Source of the DNA: Pseudomonadota bacterium
GTDB lineage: Bacteria; Pseudomonadota; Alphaproteobacteria; Rhizobiales; Beijerinckiaceae
Reading direction: 5' to 3'
Assembly: GCA_023386155.1 (NCBI GenBank)
Contig: JAEWKH010000001.1
Span: forward strand, 23,398 to 87,397
Length of the DNA stretch: 64,000 nt
The position numbers and the translations under genes were made by a program. The notes below the pieces were generated by a model that worked only from the letters and a program-made list of their open reading frames with translations, had not been told where the DNA came from and made no database searches. This document shows, piece after piece, positions 1 to 8,332 of this stretch. The number at the start of each line of letters is the position of its first letter. Position 1 is the stretch's first letter.

Positions 1-1440
1 ACGAGCGGCTACGTTGCCGTTGCACTGACGTTCTCCAGCACCATCATCATTGTCAAGCTCCTCTCCGACAAGCGCGAGGTCGACTCGCTGCATGGCCGCA
101 TCGCCATCGGATTCCTCATCGTCCAGGACATCGTCGTGGTCCTGGCAATGATCGTTCTCTCGACCATCGGGATCCGCACCGGCGACAGTCCGGCAGGCTT
201 CGGAATCGGTGGCGCCTTCCTCAGCGGCCTCCTTCTCCTCGCGCTGGTCGCCCTGTTCGTGCGCTACGGCGCGGAGCGGTTGCTGCGCCACATCACTCGC
301 ATGCCCGAACTCCTGGTGACCTTCGCCCTGGCCTGGGCGGTCCTGCTCGCAGCGGTCTGCGACTTCATCGGATTGGGCAAGGAACTAGGCGGCCTGATCG
401 CCGGCGTATCGCTTGCCTCGACCTCCTTCCGGGAAGCGATCGCCTCCCGCTTGGCGAGCCTCCGCGACTTCCTGCTGCTGTTCTTCTTCATCGCCCTGGG
501 TTCAGGCCTGCGCATCGGCCTCCTCGGCGACCAGATCCTGCCGGCGATCCTCCTGTCCGCCTTCGTCCTGGTCGGCAATCCGCTGATCGTCATGGCGATC
601 ATGGGTTCCATGGGCTACCGCAAGCGGACCGGCTTCTTCGCCGGCCTCACGGTCGCCCAGATCAGCGAGTTCTCGCTGATCTTCATGGCCATGGGCATCT
701 CCCTGGGCCATGCCTCCCCCGAGTCGCTCGGTCTGGTCACCCTGGTGGGTCTCGTGACCATCACCCTGTCGACTTACATGATCCTGTACTCCCAGACTCT
801 CTACACCTTGGTCGAGCCCTTCATCGGCTGGGCCGAGCGGCGGCAGCCGCACCGGGAGCGGGAGGAGCTTTCCGACTCCCGGGAAGCATACGATGTCATC
901 CTGTTCGGCCTCGGACGGTTTGGTCGGGAGATCGCCAAGGTCGTGCAATCGGCCGGGACCAGGATCCTCGGGGTTGACTTCGACCCGGAGGCACTGGAGC
1001 GGTGGCGCAAGCGCGGACACACGGGTGTCTATGGAGACGCCCTCGATCCCGAGTTCCCGGAGACGCTGCCCCTCGGTGAGGCCAAATGGGCCATCATCGC
1101 TACGTCCCCGCCGTTGGGCCCCAGCGTGGTTCACAGCGACAACCGCATCGTGCTCATGGAGGGCCTGCGGCAGGCGGGTTTCGAGGGTCGGATTGCGATC
1201 CGCAGCCACGATCAAGCCGATGCGCGGCAGCTCCTGCACGCGGGCGCTGACCTGGTGCTGGCCCCCTATGCCGATGCCGCGGTACGGGCAGGCGAGCTCA
1301 TGGGCTTCTTGCCCCGTGACCTGCCTGCTGACATGGAGGTCAGCCGTACGGCAGACACTGCACCCACTTCTCGGGTTGAGAAACCGAGCCTCAGGCCCGA
1401 TCGTCAGGCGGAACGGGATGCCGAGGCAGGTCCGGCCTGA
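1..1440 (+). CDS. Kef-type K+/H+ antiporter with TrkA-N domain (5' truncated by window)
   Basis: The reading frame is open from the first base, so the start lies outside the window; 479 C-terminal residues are visible. The first ~290 residues are a series of hydrophobic helices of a CPA2 sodium/proton exchanger, beginning with a Kef-like stretch (ALTFSSTIIIVKLLSDKREV). From about residue 297 a Rossmann fold starts (YDVILFGLGRFG, GxGxxG pattern) and an acidic residue follows at the end of the second strand (GVDFD), as in TrkA-N/RCK nucleotide-binding domains. By family this is a cytoplasmic-membrane K+ efflux system gated by nucleotide or glutathione adducts. Its last 37 bases overlap the end of the opposite-strand stress gene. 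A KefF-like reductase lies 2 kb downstream. Confidence 0.9.
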   Translation, partial: TSGYVAVALTFSSTIIIVKLLSDKREVDSLHGRIAIGFLIVQDIVVVLAMIVLSTIGIRTGDSPAGFGIGGAFLSGLLLLALVALFVRYGAERLLRHITRMPELLVTFALAWAVLLAAVCDFIGLGKELGGLIAGVSLASTSFREAIASRLASLRDFLLLFFFIALGSGLRIGLLGDQILPAILLSAFVLVGNPLIVMAIMGSMGYRKRTGFFAGLTVAQISEFSLIFMAMGISLGHASPESLGLVTLVGLVTITLSTYMILYSQTLYTLVEPFIGWAERRQPHREREELSDSREAYDVILFGLGRFGREIAKVVQSAGTRILGVDFDPEALERWRKRGHTGVYGDALDPEFPETLPLGEAKWAIIATSPPLGPSVVHSDNRIVLMEGLRQAGFEGRIAIRSHDQADARQLLHAGADLVLAPYADAAVRAGELMGFLPRDLPADMEVSRTADTAPTSRVEKPSLRPDRQAERDAEAGPA

Positions 1441-2306
1441 TCGGGGAGCTGTCCCGACGGAACCACCAGGACATCCAGCTCCGCATCTTGCAGGATGCTT
1501 TCCGCAACGCTTCCCAGGAGCAACGTGCCGAGCCGGGACTGTCCACGGGTGCCCAGGACAATAAGATCCGAACGGTTTTCCTGGGCTCTGTCGCGGATGG
1601 TCTGCCCGGTGGATTCCCTGACCGGACAGACCATGGTGCGGCTTGCCTTGACCTGGACCTTGCCGATGAACCCGACCATGCCGTGCGCGGCCTGCGCCTC
1701 ATCCTCCGCAAGCTGGTCCTTCAACTGCTCCCGGGTCATGGCCGCCCGCAGCATGGCGTCCCGGGCGAGGGTGTCGAACACGTGCAGAAAAACGATTTCG
1801 GCGTCGGCAAGGAGGCCGAGATCCTGCGCCGTTCGGACGGCATGGGCCGAGGCATCGGAGAAATCCGTGGCAACCAGGATGCGGCGATAGGGCTGGGCTG
1901 GAACCCCGTTGGCCATCAGGATGGGCCGGCGGCTGCGCCGGATCGTCCGGTCCACGGTCGTTCCGATGAAGATCTCCCGCAGGACCTGACGCCGATAAGG
2001 CCCCATCACCATGAGGTCCGCATCGAACTCCGCCGCGGCGTCCGAGAGGCCCCGGAACGGCTCTCCCCGGATGACCTTGGCGTCGCAATCCAGACCGTCA
2101 ACCTCCCGAATGGTCCGGGCCATTTCCGCCAGAAGGACTATGGCCTCGCGCTCGGCCGACTCCACCAGCCGCCCCGGCTGATCATCGTCGACGACATGAA
2201 CCAGGATGAGGCGGGCGGACACCCGCCGGGCGAGCAGAGTGGCGCGGCGCAAGGCGCGATCGGACCGCGTCGAGAAGTCGGTTGCCACCAGGACCGTTCG
2301 CATCAT
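1404..2306 (-). CDS. Tandem universal stress protein (UspA family, two domains)
   Basis: 300 residues made of two UspA domains (about 1-140 and 143-290), each starting with a Rossmann-like strand (RTVLVATDFS and RRILVATDFS). The C-terminal domain keeps the ATP-binding signature G-2x-G-9x-G(S/T) in the form GTRGQSRLGTLLLGS. The N-terminal copy is degenerate (GPYRRQVLREIFIGT, second glycine lost), so probably only the second half binds ATP. It is convergent with the Kef gene and overlaps its 3' end by 37 bp, and divergent from the next Usp gene. Cytoplasmic stress or dormancy role by family. Confidence 0.88.
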   Translation of the reverse strand: MMRTVLVATDFSTRSDRALRRATLLARRVSARLILVHVVDDDQPGRLVESAEREAIVLLAEMARTIREVDGLDCDAKVIRGEPFRGLSDAAAEFDADLMVMGPYRRQVLREIFIGTTVDRTIRRSRRPILMANGVPAQPYRRILVATDFSDASAHAVRTAQDLGLLADAEIVFLHVFDTLARDAMLRAAMTREQLKDQLAEDEAQAAHGMVGFIGKVQVKASRTMVCPVRESTGQTIRDRAQENRSDLIVLGTRGQSRLGTLLLGSVAESILQDAELDVLVVPSGQLPDQAGPASASRSA

Positions 2307-2552
2307 CGCGCACTCCTGCCTGTTGATCGGCTCACGAGCCGATCAGGTCCCCGCGTTGTGATCGCCCGGGCCTGATAGGAAGGTTAGCATCAGGGCCCCA
2401 TGGATCAACCGCGCCATGGCGTGGAAAATCCGCCACGCGTTTCGCTCCTTCTGCGGTGAGGGATGTGCGAGGTTGCACCTTGGCCTCCGAACTTGCTCCG
2501 CAGAGGAGGGTACGGAATGGTTCCACGATGCCCGGTGTCACAGCCCGGTGCA

Positions 2553-2601
2553 TTGCGTTGGATCAAGGCGTCCATCCCGATTTCGACCGCATAATGGGCT
2601 A
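2553..2601 (+). promoter_or_regulatory. FNR/FixK-type class II promoter upstream of usp
   Basis: TTGCGTTGGATCAA at 2553-2566 matches the FNR/FixK dyad TTGAT-N4-ATCAA except in part of the left half. A -10-like CATAAT lies at 2590-2595. The implied start point near 2601 puts the dyad centre (2559.5) at about -41.5, the classical class II position. The pattern is seen; the regulation is inferred. Confidence 0.55.
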
Positions 2602-2652
2602 GACTGATGGTCCGGCGATTTTGCTTCTCGCGTGGGCCGATGGGAGAGGGCA

Positions 2653-3489
2653 ATGATCAAGGACATCATGGTACATCTGGATGGCAGCCCGGAAGACGAG
2701 GTTCGGCTGGAATACGCCCAGGCCATCGCCGCCGGCCGGCAGACTCACCTGATCGGCGTCTTCACCAACCTGCTGCCTGACCTGTCCATCGCCATGCCAT
2801 TCGATGGCGGCGCTGCCGCCGTCGTGCAGATTGTGAGCGAGCTGGAGGAACAGGCCCGCAAGGATGGCGATGCCACGTCTAAGCGCCTGACGGAGAGGCT
2901 CACCGAACTTCAGGGGCCAACGGAGCTGCGCCGCTTCGACGAGACCTTCGGCACCATGTCGATCAAGGTGGCGGAACAGGCCCGTTACGCCGACCTCTTC
3001 ATCGCCACGCGCCCCTATGGCGCCGGTGATACTCCTGTTTGGCTGGATCTGGTCGAGGCCGTTCTTTTCGGCAGCGGCCGCGGTCTCCTGGTCCCTCCGC
3101 CGGGCTACCGACAATCGGGGTCCGTTCGCACGGTTCTGGTGGCTTGGAACGGCAGCCGCGAAGCTGCCCGCGCCCTGGGCGAAGGGATGGGCTTCATCCA
3201 GAATGCCAGCCGCACCACCGCTCTCATGATCGATCTCAAGGCCGATGCCGGGATGGGCCAGGATGTGGAGCGGCATCTCGCCCGCCACGGGGTCACGGCA
3301 GAAATCGTTGCGGTCGAAAGTCAGGGTCGCCGGGTGGCGGACGTGGTTCTCGACGAGGCGCGCCGCGTATCGGCCGATCTCGTCGTCATGGGAGGGTACG
3401 GCCATACCCGCCTGCGGGAGCAGATCTTCGGCGGCGCGACCCTAGACATGCTGACGATCTCGGATCGCCCCGTGCTTCTGGCGCATTGA
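2653..3489 (+). CDS. Tandem universal stress protein (UspA family)
   Basis: The start is taken at the ATG at 2653 (MIKDIMVHLDG) because GGAGAGG lies just upstream at 2643-2649; an in-frame GTG at 2632 is less likely. 278 residues form two Usp-like halves. The C-terminal half carries GGYGHTRLREQIFGGAT, the ATP-loop variant common in two-domain Usp proteins. It is probably the first gene of a + strand unit followed 31 bp later by a flavodoxin-fold reductase, and it lies behind the FNR-like promoter at 2553-2601, which fits induction at low oxygen. The substrate or partner is unknown. Confidence 0.88.
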   Translation: MIKDIMVHLDGSPEDEVRLEYAQAIAAGRQTHLIGVFTNLLPDLSIAMPFDGGAAAVVQIVSELEEQARKDGDATSKRLTERLTELQGPTELRRFDETFGTMSIKVAEQARYADLFIATRPYGAGDTPVWLDLVEAVLFGSGRGLLVPPPGYRQSGSVRTVLVAWNGSREAARALGEGMGFIQNASRTTALMIDLKADAGMGQDVERHLARHGVTAEIVAVESQGRRVADVVLDEARRVSADLVVMGGYGHTRLREQIFGGATLDMLTISDRPVLLAH

Positions 3490-3520
3490 GCGGAACGCTG
3501 CCCCTGTCGGAGGATCCGGC

Positions 3521-4105
3521 ATGACACGCATCGCCATCATCCAGGGCCATCCGGCGCCCGGCAGCCGACACTTCTGCCATGCGCTGGCCGACGCCTATGC
3601 CCGGGGCGCTGCCGAAGGCGGGCATGAGGTTCGCACTGTCCCCGTGGCCGATCTCGACTTCCCGCTGCTGCGCTCAAAGGGTGATTGGGAGGGCGCCGCG
3701 TCGCCGCCTGCGATTTCGGAGGAACAGCAGGCGCTCGCCTGGGCCGAGCACCTCGTCATCATCTATCCCCTGTGGCTCGGCGGAATGCCGGCGCTGCTCA
3801 AGGGCTTCATGGAGCAGGCCTTCCGGCCGGCCTTCATGACTGGCGGGGGCGGCCCCAAGGCGAGCTGGAAGACGGCACTCAAAGGCCGTTCGTCCCGCAT
3901 CATCATCACGATGGGCATGCCCGCGTTTGCGTATCGCTGGTACTTCGGCGCACACAGCCTCAGGAGCCTCAAGCGCAGCATTCTCTCGCTGGTCGGCATC
4001 GGCCCGAACCGCCACACGCTGATCGGCATGATCGAAGGCATGAGTGACGCCAAGCGCAAGGCATGGCTCGATACCGTGCGAATGCTCGGGACAAGGGCGC
4101 GGTAG
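3521..4105 (+). CDS. KefF-like NAD(P)H oxidoreductase (Flavodoxin_2 fold)
   Basis: 194 residues. The N-terminus IAIIQGHPAPGSRHF and the later segment IIYPLWLGGMPALLKGFMEQ are typical of the Flavodoxin_2 family (FMN-binding quinone reductases such as KefF/KefG, MdaB and NQO1). GGAGG at 3510-3514 supports the ATG at 3521. Such enzymes reduce quinones or electrophiles with NAD(P)H, and KefF/G also activate Kef antiporters. A Kef-type antiporter in the same cluster makes that partnership plausible but unproven. The gene ends shortly before, or slightly overlaps, the following ATPase gene depending on the start chosen for the latter. Confidence 0.82.
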   Translation: MTRIAIIQGHPAPGSRHFCHALADAYARGAAEGGHEVRTVPVADLDFPLLRSKGDWEGAASPPAISEEQQALAWAEHLVIIYPLWLGGMPALLKGFMEQAFRPAFMTGGGGPKASWKTALKGRSSRIIITMGMPAFAYRWYFGAHSLRSLKRSILSLVGIGPNRHTLIGMIEGMSDAKRKAWLDTVRMLGTRAR

Positions 4106-4178
4106 CCGGGCAATGGCAGGCGTCGAAGGGCCGATTTTGAAGTGCTCATTTCGGCCTCGGCTCCCGGATGTGCAGGGA

Positions 4179-6023
4179 ATGCGCGACCTCCACCGCTTCA
4201 TCCGCCCCATCCTCGTCGTCCTGCCGCTCGCGGGCCTGCTCCTGGGCTTCTGCGCGCGCCTTGCCGGATACGGACCGTGGGCGGGGTCGATCTGGGCCCT
4301 GGCCACAATCCCTGTCCTGACCGCGTTGCTCATAGAGATCGCCGCGAGTCTGAGGCGCGGGGACGTTGGCCTCGATGTCGTCGCGGCCCTGTCCATGACG
4401 GGTGCGCTCCTGTTCGGAGAGCATCTCGCCGCCGTCGTGGTGGCGCTGATGTATGCCGGCGGGCAGTACCTGGAGAGCTTCGCCGAGCGCCGCGCCTGGC
4501 GTGAGATGACGGCGCTCCTGGAGCGGGTCCCCCGCAACGCGGTCCGCTACCGGGATGGTCGGCTCGAGGAGGTCCGCCTTGACGAGGTCACGCCCCGGGA
4601 CCGCCTTCTTATCCGCCAGGGCGACGTGGTTCCGGTGGACGGGGTCGTAGCCGGCGGCATGGCGATCCTCGACCAGTCCGCTCTCACGGGTGAGTCCCTG
4701 CCCGTCGAGAAGGCGGTCGGCGAACCGGTGATGAGCGGTGTGACGAATGCCGGGGATGCCTTCGACCTGTCCGCCACGCATCGTGCAGCCGAGAGTACCT
4801 ATGCCGGCATCATCCGCCTGATCGAGGCCGCACAGGCTTCCAAGGCCCCGATGGCGCGCCTTGCCGACCGATACGCCATGATCTTCCTGGCTGTGACGGT
4901 CGCGCTTGCCAGTGGCGCATGGCTCTGGACCGGGGATCCCATTCGGGCCCTGGCCGTCCTTGTGGTGGCGACGCCATGCCCCCTGATCCTGGCCGTGCCC
5001 GTCGCCATCGTGTCCGGCGTCTCGCGAGCGGCCAAAGCAGGGGTGCTGATCAAGGGTGGAGGAGCGCTGGAAACGCTCGCGCGGGTGCGGGTGCTGGTGA
5101 TCGACAAGACGGGCACGCTCACCCATGGCGAGGCGCAGGTGACGACGATCCAGCCGGCCGCAGGATTCTCGGCCGAACGGCTCATCCAGCTTGCGGCCTC
5201 GCTCGACCAGGCCTCGAAACATGTCATTGCCCGCGCGCTCGTGCGGGAGGCTCAGGCGAGAGGCCTCTCGCTGTTGCTTCCCAACGACGTAGTGGAGGTT
5301 CCCGGCGAGGGCTTAGAGGGAACGGTCGATGGCCGGCATGTCACCCTTGGCGGCGTCCGCTATGTCGCCCAAAAGCTTGTTGGGCTCGGCGAGGACGTGG
5401 ATGGCAGTCGGTACCCTGTCGGGTCCGTCGTCGTGGCAGTGGCCGTGGATGGCCGGCTTGCCGGCCTCTTGGTGCTGACGGATCGGCTGCGCATAGAAGC
5501 GGCCGAGGTCATCGAACGTCTCCGTCGGCTGGGAATTGACCGGATCGTCCTGGCTTCGGGTGATCGTAAGGACGTAGCCCAGGCCGTTACCGTCGGCCTG
5601 CACCTCGATGACGTTCATGCCGATCTCACGCCGGAGCGGAAGATCGACGTCGTGCAGGCCGGGAGGAAATACGGCCCCGTAATGATGATCGGCGACGGGG
5701 TCAACGACGCTCCCGCCCTCGCGGCGGCCGATCTCGGCGTCGCCATGGGGGCGAAGGGCGCGGCAGCGTCGGCAGAGGCCGCCGACGTAGTGCTGCTGGT
5801 CGACCGCCTCGACAGAGTCCCGGTCGCGATCGAGGTTGCGCGCCGATCCCAACGCATTGCGATCCAGAGCGTGTATGCTGGAATCGGCCTGTCTCTGTTT
5901 GGCATGATCGCGGCGGCACTCGGCTACCTGACGCCTGTGCAGGGAGCCCTCATCCAGGAGGCCATCGACGTGGCCGTGATCCTCAACGCCCTGCGGGCCC
6001 TGTGGGGTCCCGAGCCGGCCTGA
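4179..6023 (+). CDS. P1B-type heavy-metal translocating ATPase
   Basis: About 614 residues from the ATG at 4179, chosen because GCAGGGA precedes it; upstream in-frame ATGs at 4113 and 4044 would add residues with no domain. Seen in order: hydrophobic helices, the actuator loop TGES, the membrane metal-site motif TPC (about residue 265), the phosphorylation site DKTGTLT (Asp about 309) and the hinge GDGVNDAPAL. There is no N-terminal heavy-metal-associated (CxxC) domain. The usual P1B SEHP motif in the nucleotide domain reads SKHV, without the proline. Metal specificity cannot be read from TPC alone. It acts in the inner membrane as a metal exporter by family and lies within the stress cluster. 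Confidence 0.87.
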   Translation: MRDLHRFIRPILVVLPLAGLLLGFCARLAGYGPWAGSIWALATIPVLTALLIEIAASLRRGDVGLDVVAALSMTGALLFGEHLAAVVVALMYAGGQYLESFAERRAWREMTALLERVPRNAVRYRDGRLEEVRLDEVTPRDRLLIRQGDVVPVDGVVAGGMAILDQSALTGESLPVEKAVGEPVMSGVTNAGDAFDLSATHRAAESTYAGIIRLIEAAQASKAPMARLADRYAMIFLAVTVALASGAWLWTGDPIRALAVLVVATPCPLILAVPVAIVSGVSRAAKAGVLIKGGGALETLARVRVLVIDKTGTLTHGEAQVTTIQPAAGFSAERLIQLAASLDQASKHVIARALVREAQARGLSLLLPNDVVEVPGEGLEGTVDGRHVTLGGVRYVAQKLVGLGEDVDGSRYPVGSVVVAVAVDGRLAGLLVLTDRLRIEAAEVIERLRRLGIDRIVLASGDRKDVAQAVTVGLHLDDVHADLTPERKIDVVQAGRKYGPVMMIGDGVNDAPALAAADLGVAMGAKGAAASAEAADVVLLVDRLDRVPVAIEVARRSQRIAIQSVYAGIGLSLFGMIAAALGYLTPVQGALIQEAIDVAVILNALRALWGPEPA

Positions 6024-6036
6024 TCTAGTCGGGCGC

Positions 6037-6050
6037 TTGACAGGGATCAA
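6037..6050 (+). promoter_or_regulatory. FNR/FixK box upstream of MBL-fold gene
   Basis: TTGACAGGGATCAA fits TTGA(C/T)-N4-ATCAA with both half sites intact. A class II start would fall near 6085, which fits translation from the TTG at 6122 rather than the upstream ATG at 6080. The -10 (TAGGAA, 6073-6078) is weak. Confidence 0.65.
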
Positions 6051-6121
6051 ACCCGTCGGCTCGACCGCAGGGTAGGAAGATGCGATCCTGCTCCTCATCG
6101 CCCGAAACCTGGAGAGAGTCG

Positions 6122-7345
6122 TTGTCGCTTCGCCTTCATTTCCACGGCGCCGCCCGAACCGTGACGGGTTCCTGTTTCCTGCTCGAAACGGAAGCAGCCC
6201 GCGTCCTGATCGATTGCGGCATGTTCCAGGGATCGAAGGAGGAGAGGGAGCTCAATTATCAGCACTTTCCCTTTCGGTCAGCCGGGCTCAGCGCGCTGTG
6301 CCTCACGCACGCGCATATTGACCACAGTGGACTGGTGCCGAAGCTTGTGAAGGCCGGCTTTGACGGACCGATCTATGCGACGGCCGGAACGGCCGATCTT
6401 GCGTCCATTATGCTTCCGGATTCCGGCTACATCCAGGAGATGGAGGTCAGCCAACTCAACCGTCGCAACAGCCGCCGCGGGCGGGAGACGGTGTCTCCCA
6501 TCTACACGCAAGATGACGCCATCGCGTCCCTGAAGCAGTTCCGCCCCTTGGCTTACGGCCAATGGCAGGATGTCGCTCCCGGGTTCAGGGCCCGCTACTG
6601 GAATGCAGGTCATCTTCTGGGCTCGGCCTCCATCGAGATGGAGGTGACACATGGCGGAGACGAGAAACCGACGCGCCTTCTGTTCTCCGGCGATATCGGA
6701 CCTGACCACAAGCTCCTTCAGCCCGATCCTGATGGTCCGCGCGACCTCGATTATGTCGTGCTGGAAGCGACCTACGGCGACGCGGATCGGGCCGGCACCA
6801 CCATCGAGCGCCGCCGCCGGATGCTGCGCGACGAGGTTCGCGCGGCCATGCATCCGAGCGGCGTGCTGCTCATTCCGTCGTTCGCGGTCGAGAGGACGCA
6901 GGAACTTCTCGTCGACCTCATGGAGCTGATGGAAGCGGGCGAGTTGCCGGACATCCCGGTCTTCATCGACTCTCCCCTGGCTTCGAAGGCCAGCGCCATC
7001 TTCAAGCGGCATGCGGGAGAACTCAGAAACGGCACCGATCTGGTTCAGGCGCTTGAGTCTCGGTGGGTCCGCTTCACCGAGACCGTCGAGCAGAGCAAGG
7101 CCATCGATCGCATTCACAGCTTTCACATCATTATCGCGGCCAGCGGAATGTGCGAGGCGGGTCGCATCCGGCATCACCTGAAGGCGTGGCTTTGGCGGGA
7201 CGAAGCCACCGTTCTCTTCGTGGGCTTCCAGGCGCAGGGAACGCTCGGACGGATTCTTCGGTCCGCCGCTTCTGGGCCGACGAGGGCGAGCGACAGGGTG
7301 TTCTGGTCCATCGCTCCGGCGGCGCCGGTGGAGCGACCTGGATGA
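6122..7345 (+). pseudogene. MBL-fold/beta-CASP RNA-processing hydrolase, C-terminally truncated
   Basis: TTG at 6122 (MSLRLHFHGAARTVTGS) has GGAGAG 5 bp upstream and fits the family N-terminus. The zinc signature HAHIDH, then HLLGSA, FSGDIG, the beta-CASP section and AASGMCEAGRI are all present, so residues 1 to about 380 look like a normal metallo-beta-lactamase/beta-CASP nuclease. After FVGFQAQGTLGRIL the family normally has another 60-100 residues (RVRA and SAHAD-type motifs). Here the frame runs into about 27 unrelated residues and stops. The sequence after about 7260 looks coding in a different frame, which suggests a deletion or frameshift. The protein may be inactive or altered. It lies behind an FNR-type box. 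Confidence 0.7.
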
Positions 7346-7500
7346 TCGACTACAACCAGGGCCGGCCCGGCGACGAGGAGGCCGGCTACCACCTGCATCA
7401 GCATCGTTTCAGCGAGGGCGAGTACGTCACCATCGAGGATGAGGATGGAAAGCCCTATACGTTCCAGGTCGTCTCCGTAAAGCGCGCTGAACCCGTTTGA
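7342..7500 (+). CDS. Small conserved-looking protein, ATGA-coupled to the MBL gene
   Basis: 52 residues (MIDYNQGRPGDEEAGYHLHQ...). Its ATG overlaps the TGA of the truncated MBL gene (ATGA at 7342-7345). The same frame stays open leftwards with good codon usage to about 7262 (RFWADEGERQGVLVHRSGG), so it is probably the 3' part of a longer gene whose start was lost when the MBL gene was truncated. No domain is recognised. It is rich in charged residues and ends 17 bp before the cytochrome gene. Confidence 0.5.
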   Translation: MIDYNQGRPGDEEAGYHLHQHRFSEGEYVTIEDEDGKPYTFQVVSVKRAEPV

Positions 7501-7517
7501 GAAGGGGAGTACCAGCG

Positions 7518-7835
7518 ATGAGGCGGATCATTCTCCTCTGTCTTGCCCTCGCATGCGCCTCGTCGGTTGCCATGGCGCAGTCGGGACGGGTGCAGCGCGG
7601 GTTCACGTTCGCGCAGACGAACTGCTCCCAATGTCACGCCATCGGCCGTTTCGGCGACAGTCCCATTCCGGAGGCGCCGCCCTTCCGGACCCTGCACACC
7701 CGCTATCCTATCGAGGATCTCGCGGAGGCCTTCGCCGAGAGCATCACCACGGGCCACCCCTCCATGCCTCAGTTCCAGCTCGATCCCGCCCAGATCAACG
7801 ATCTGCTCGCCTATCTCAATTCCATTCAGGGCTAG
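7518..7835 (+). CDS. Small periplasmic cytochrome c
   Basis: 105 residues from the ATG at 7518, with GAAGGGGAG at 7501-7509 as ribosome-binding site. A signal peptide (RRIILLCLALACASSVAMA) is followed by one haem attachment site, CSQCH (36-40). Met83 in HPSMPQF is the probable sixth ligand. The C-terminal helix DLLAYLNSIQG is typical of class I cytochromes c. Likely a soluble periplasmic electron carrier; the partner is not identifiable. It is the last + strand gene of the unit that starts at the FNR-type box at 6037. Confidence 0.88.
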   Translation: MRRIILLCLALACASSVAMAQSGRVQRGFTFAQTNCSQCHAIGRFGDSPIPEAPPFRTLHTRYPIEDLAEAFAESITTGHPSMPQFQLDPAQINDLLAYLNSIQG

Positions 7836-7846
7836 AAATCCTCGTC

Positions 7847-8284
7847 CTACCGGACGACCAGGACGGGGATCTTCGAGTGCGAGAGCACCTTCATGGTCTC
7901 GCTGCCGAGAAGCAGCGCCGAGACGCCGCCGCGCCCATGAGAAGCCATGACGATCACGTCGCACCGCTGGCTTTCCGCTGTACGAATAATCGCCTGATAG
8001 GGACTGTCATCCTCCATGTGGAGAGAGGTCGCTTCAACACCCAAGTTGCGCGCGATCTCTGACGCTTCCGCAAGAGTGCGCTCGGCGTGCTTCTGCATAT
8101 GCTCCCTAAACGAGGCCGGTGTCTCCTCCAACTGGTCAGCCTCGAGTGCAAAGACATGGAAGCGCTCAGTGACCGTCAGGAGGAGAACCGTTGCTCCCAA
8201 GGACTTGGCGAGGTTCGTCCCGTGTTCGACGGCGCGAGCCGCCAGGGACGAACCATCGGTGGCAATCAGAATGTTCTTGTACAT
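7847..8284 (-). CDS. Universal stress protein, single UspA domain
   Basis: 145 residues, one complete Usp domain. The N-terminus is YKNILIATDGSSLA, and near the end SHGRGGVSALLLGS matches the ATP-binding loop with Ser in place of the first glycine. The last strand is KIPVLVVR. AAGGAGG lies directly upstream of the ATG on the minus strand. It is the most distal gene of a minus-strand unit (10550 to 7847) with another Usp and an alcohol dehydrogenase. ATP-binding stress protein by family. Confidence 0.9.
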   Translation of the reverse strand: MYKNILIATDGSSLAARAVEHGTNLAKSLGATVLLLTVTERFHVFALEADQLEETPASFREHMQKHAERTLAEASEIARNLGVEATSLHMEDDSPYQAIIRTAESQRCDVIVMASHGRGGVSALLLGSETMKVLSHSKIPVLVVR

Positions 8285-8332
8285 GCGGGCCTCCTTAAGT
8301 GAGGTGTGCTCCTGAGTGTCATGCCTCTTCCG

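Noticed and set aside
4146..5222. 358-codon minus-strand frame opposite the metal ATPase
   Set aside because: The composition (His/Gly/Arg/Asp-rich) is typical of an antisense shadow; the + strand ATPase motifs are decisive.
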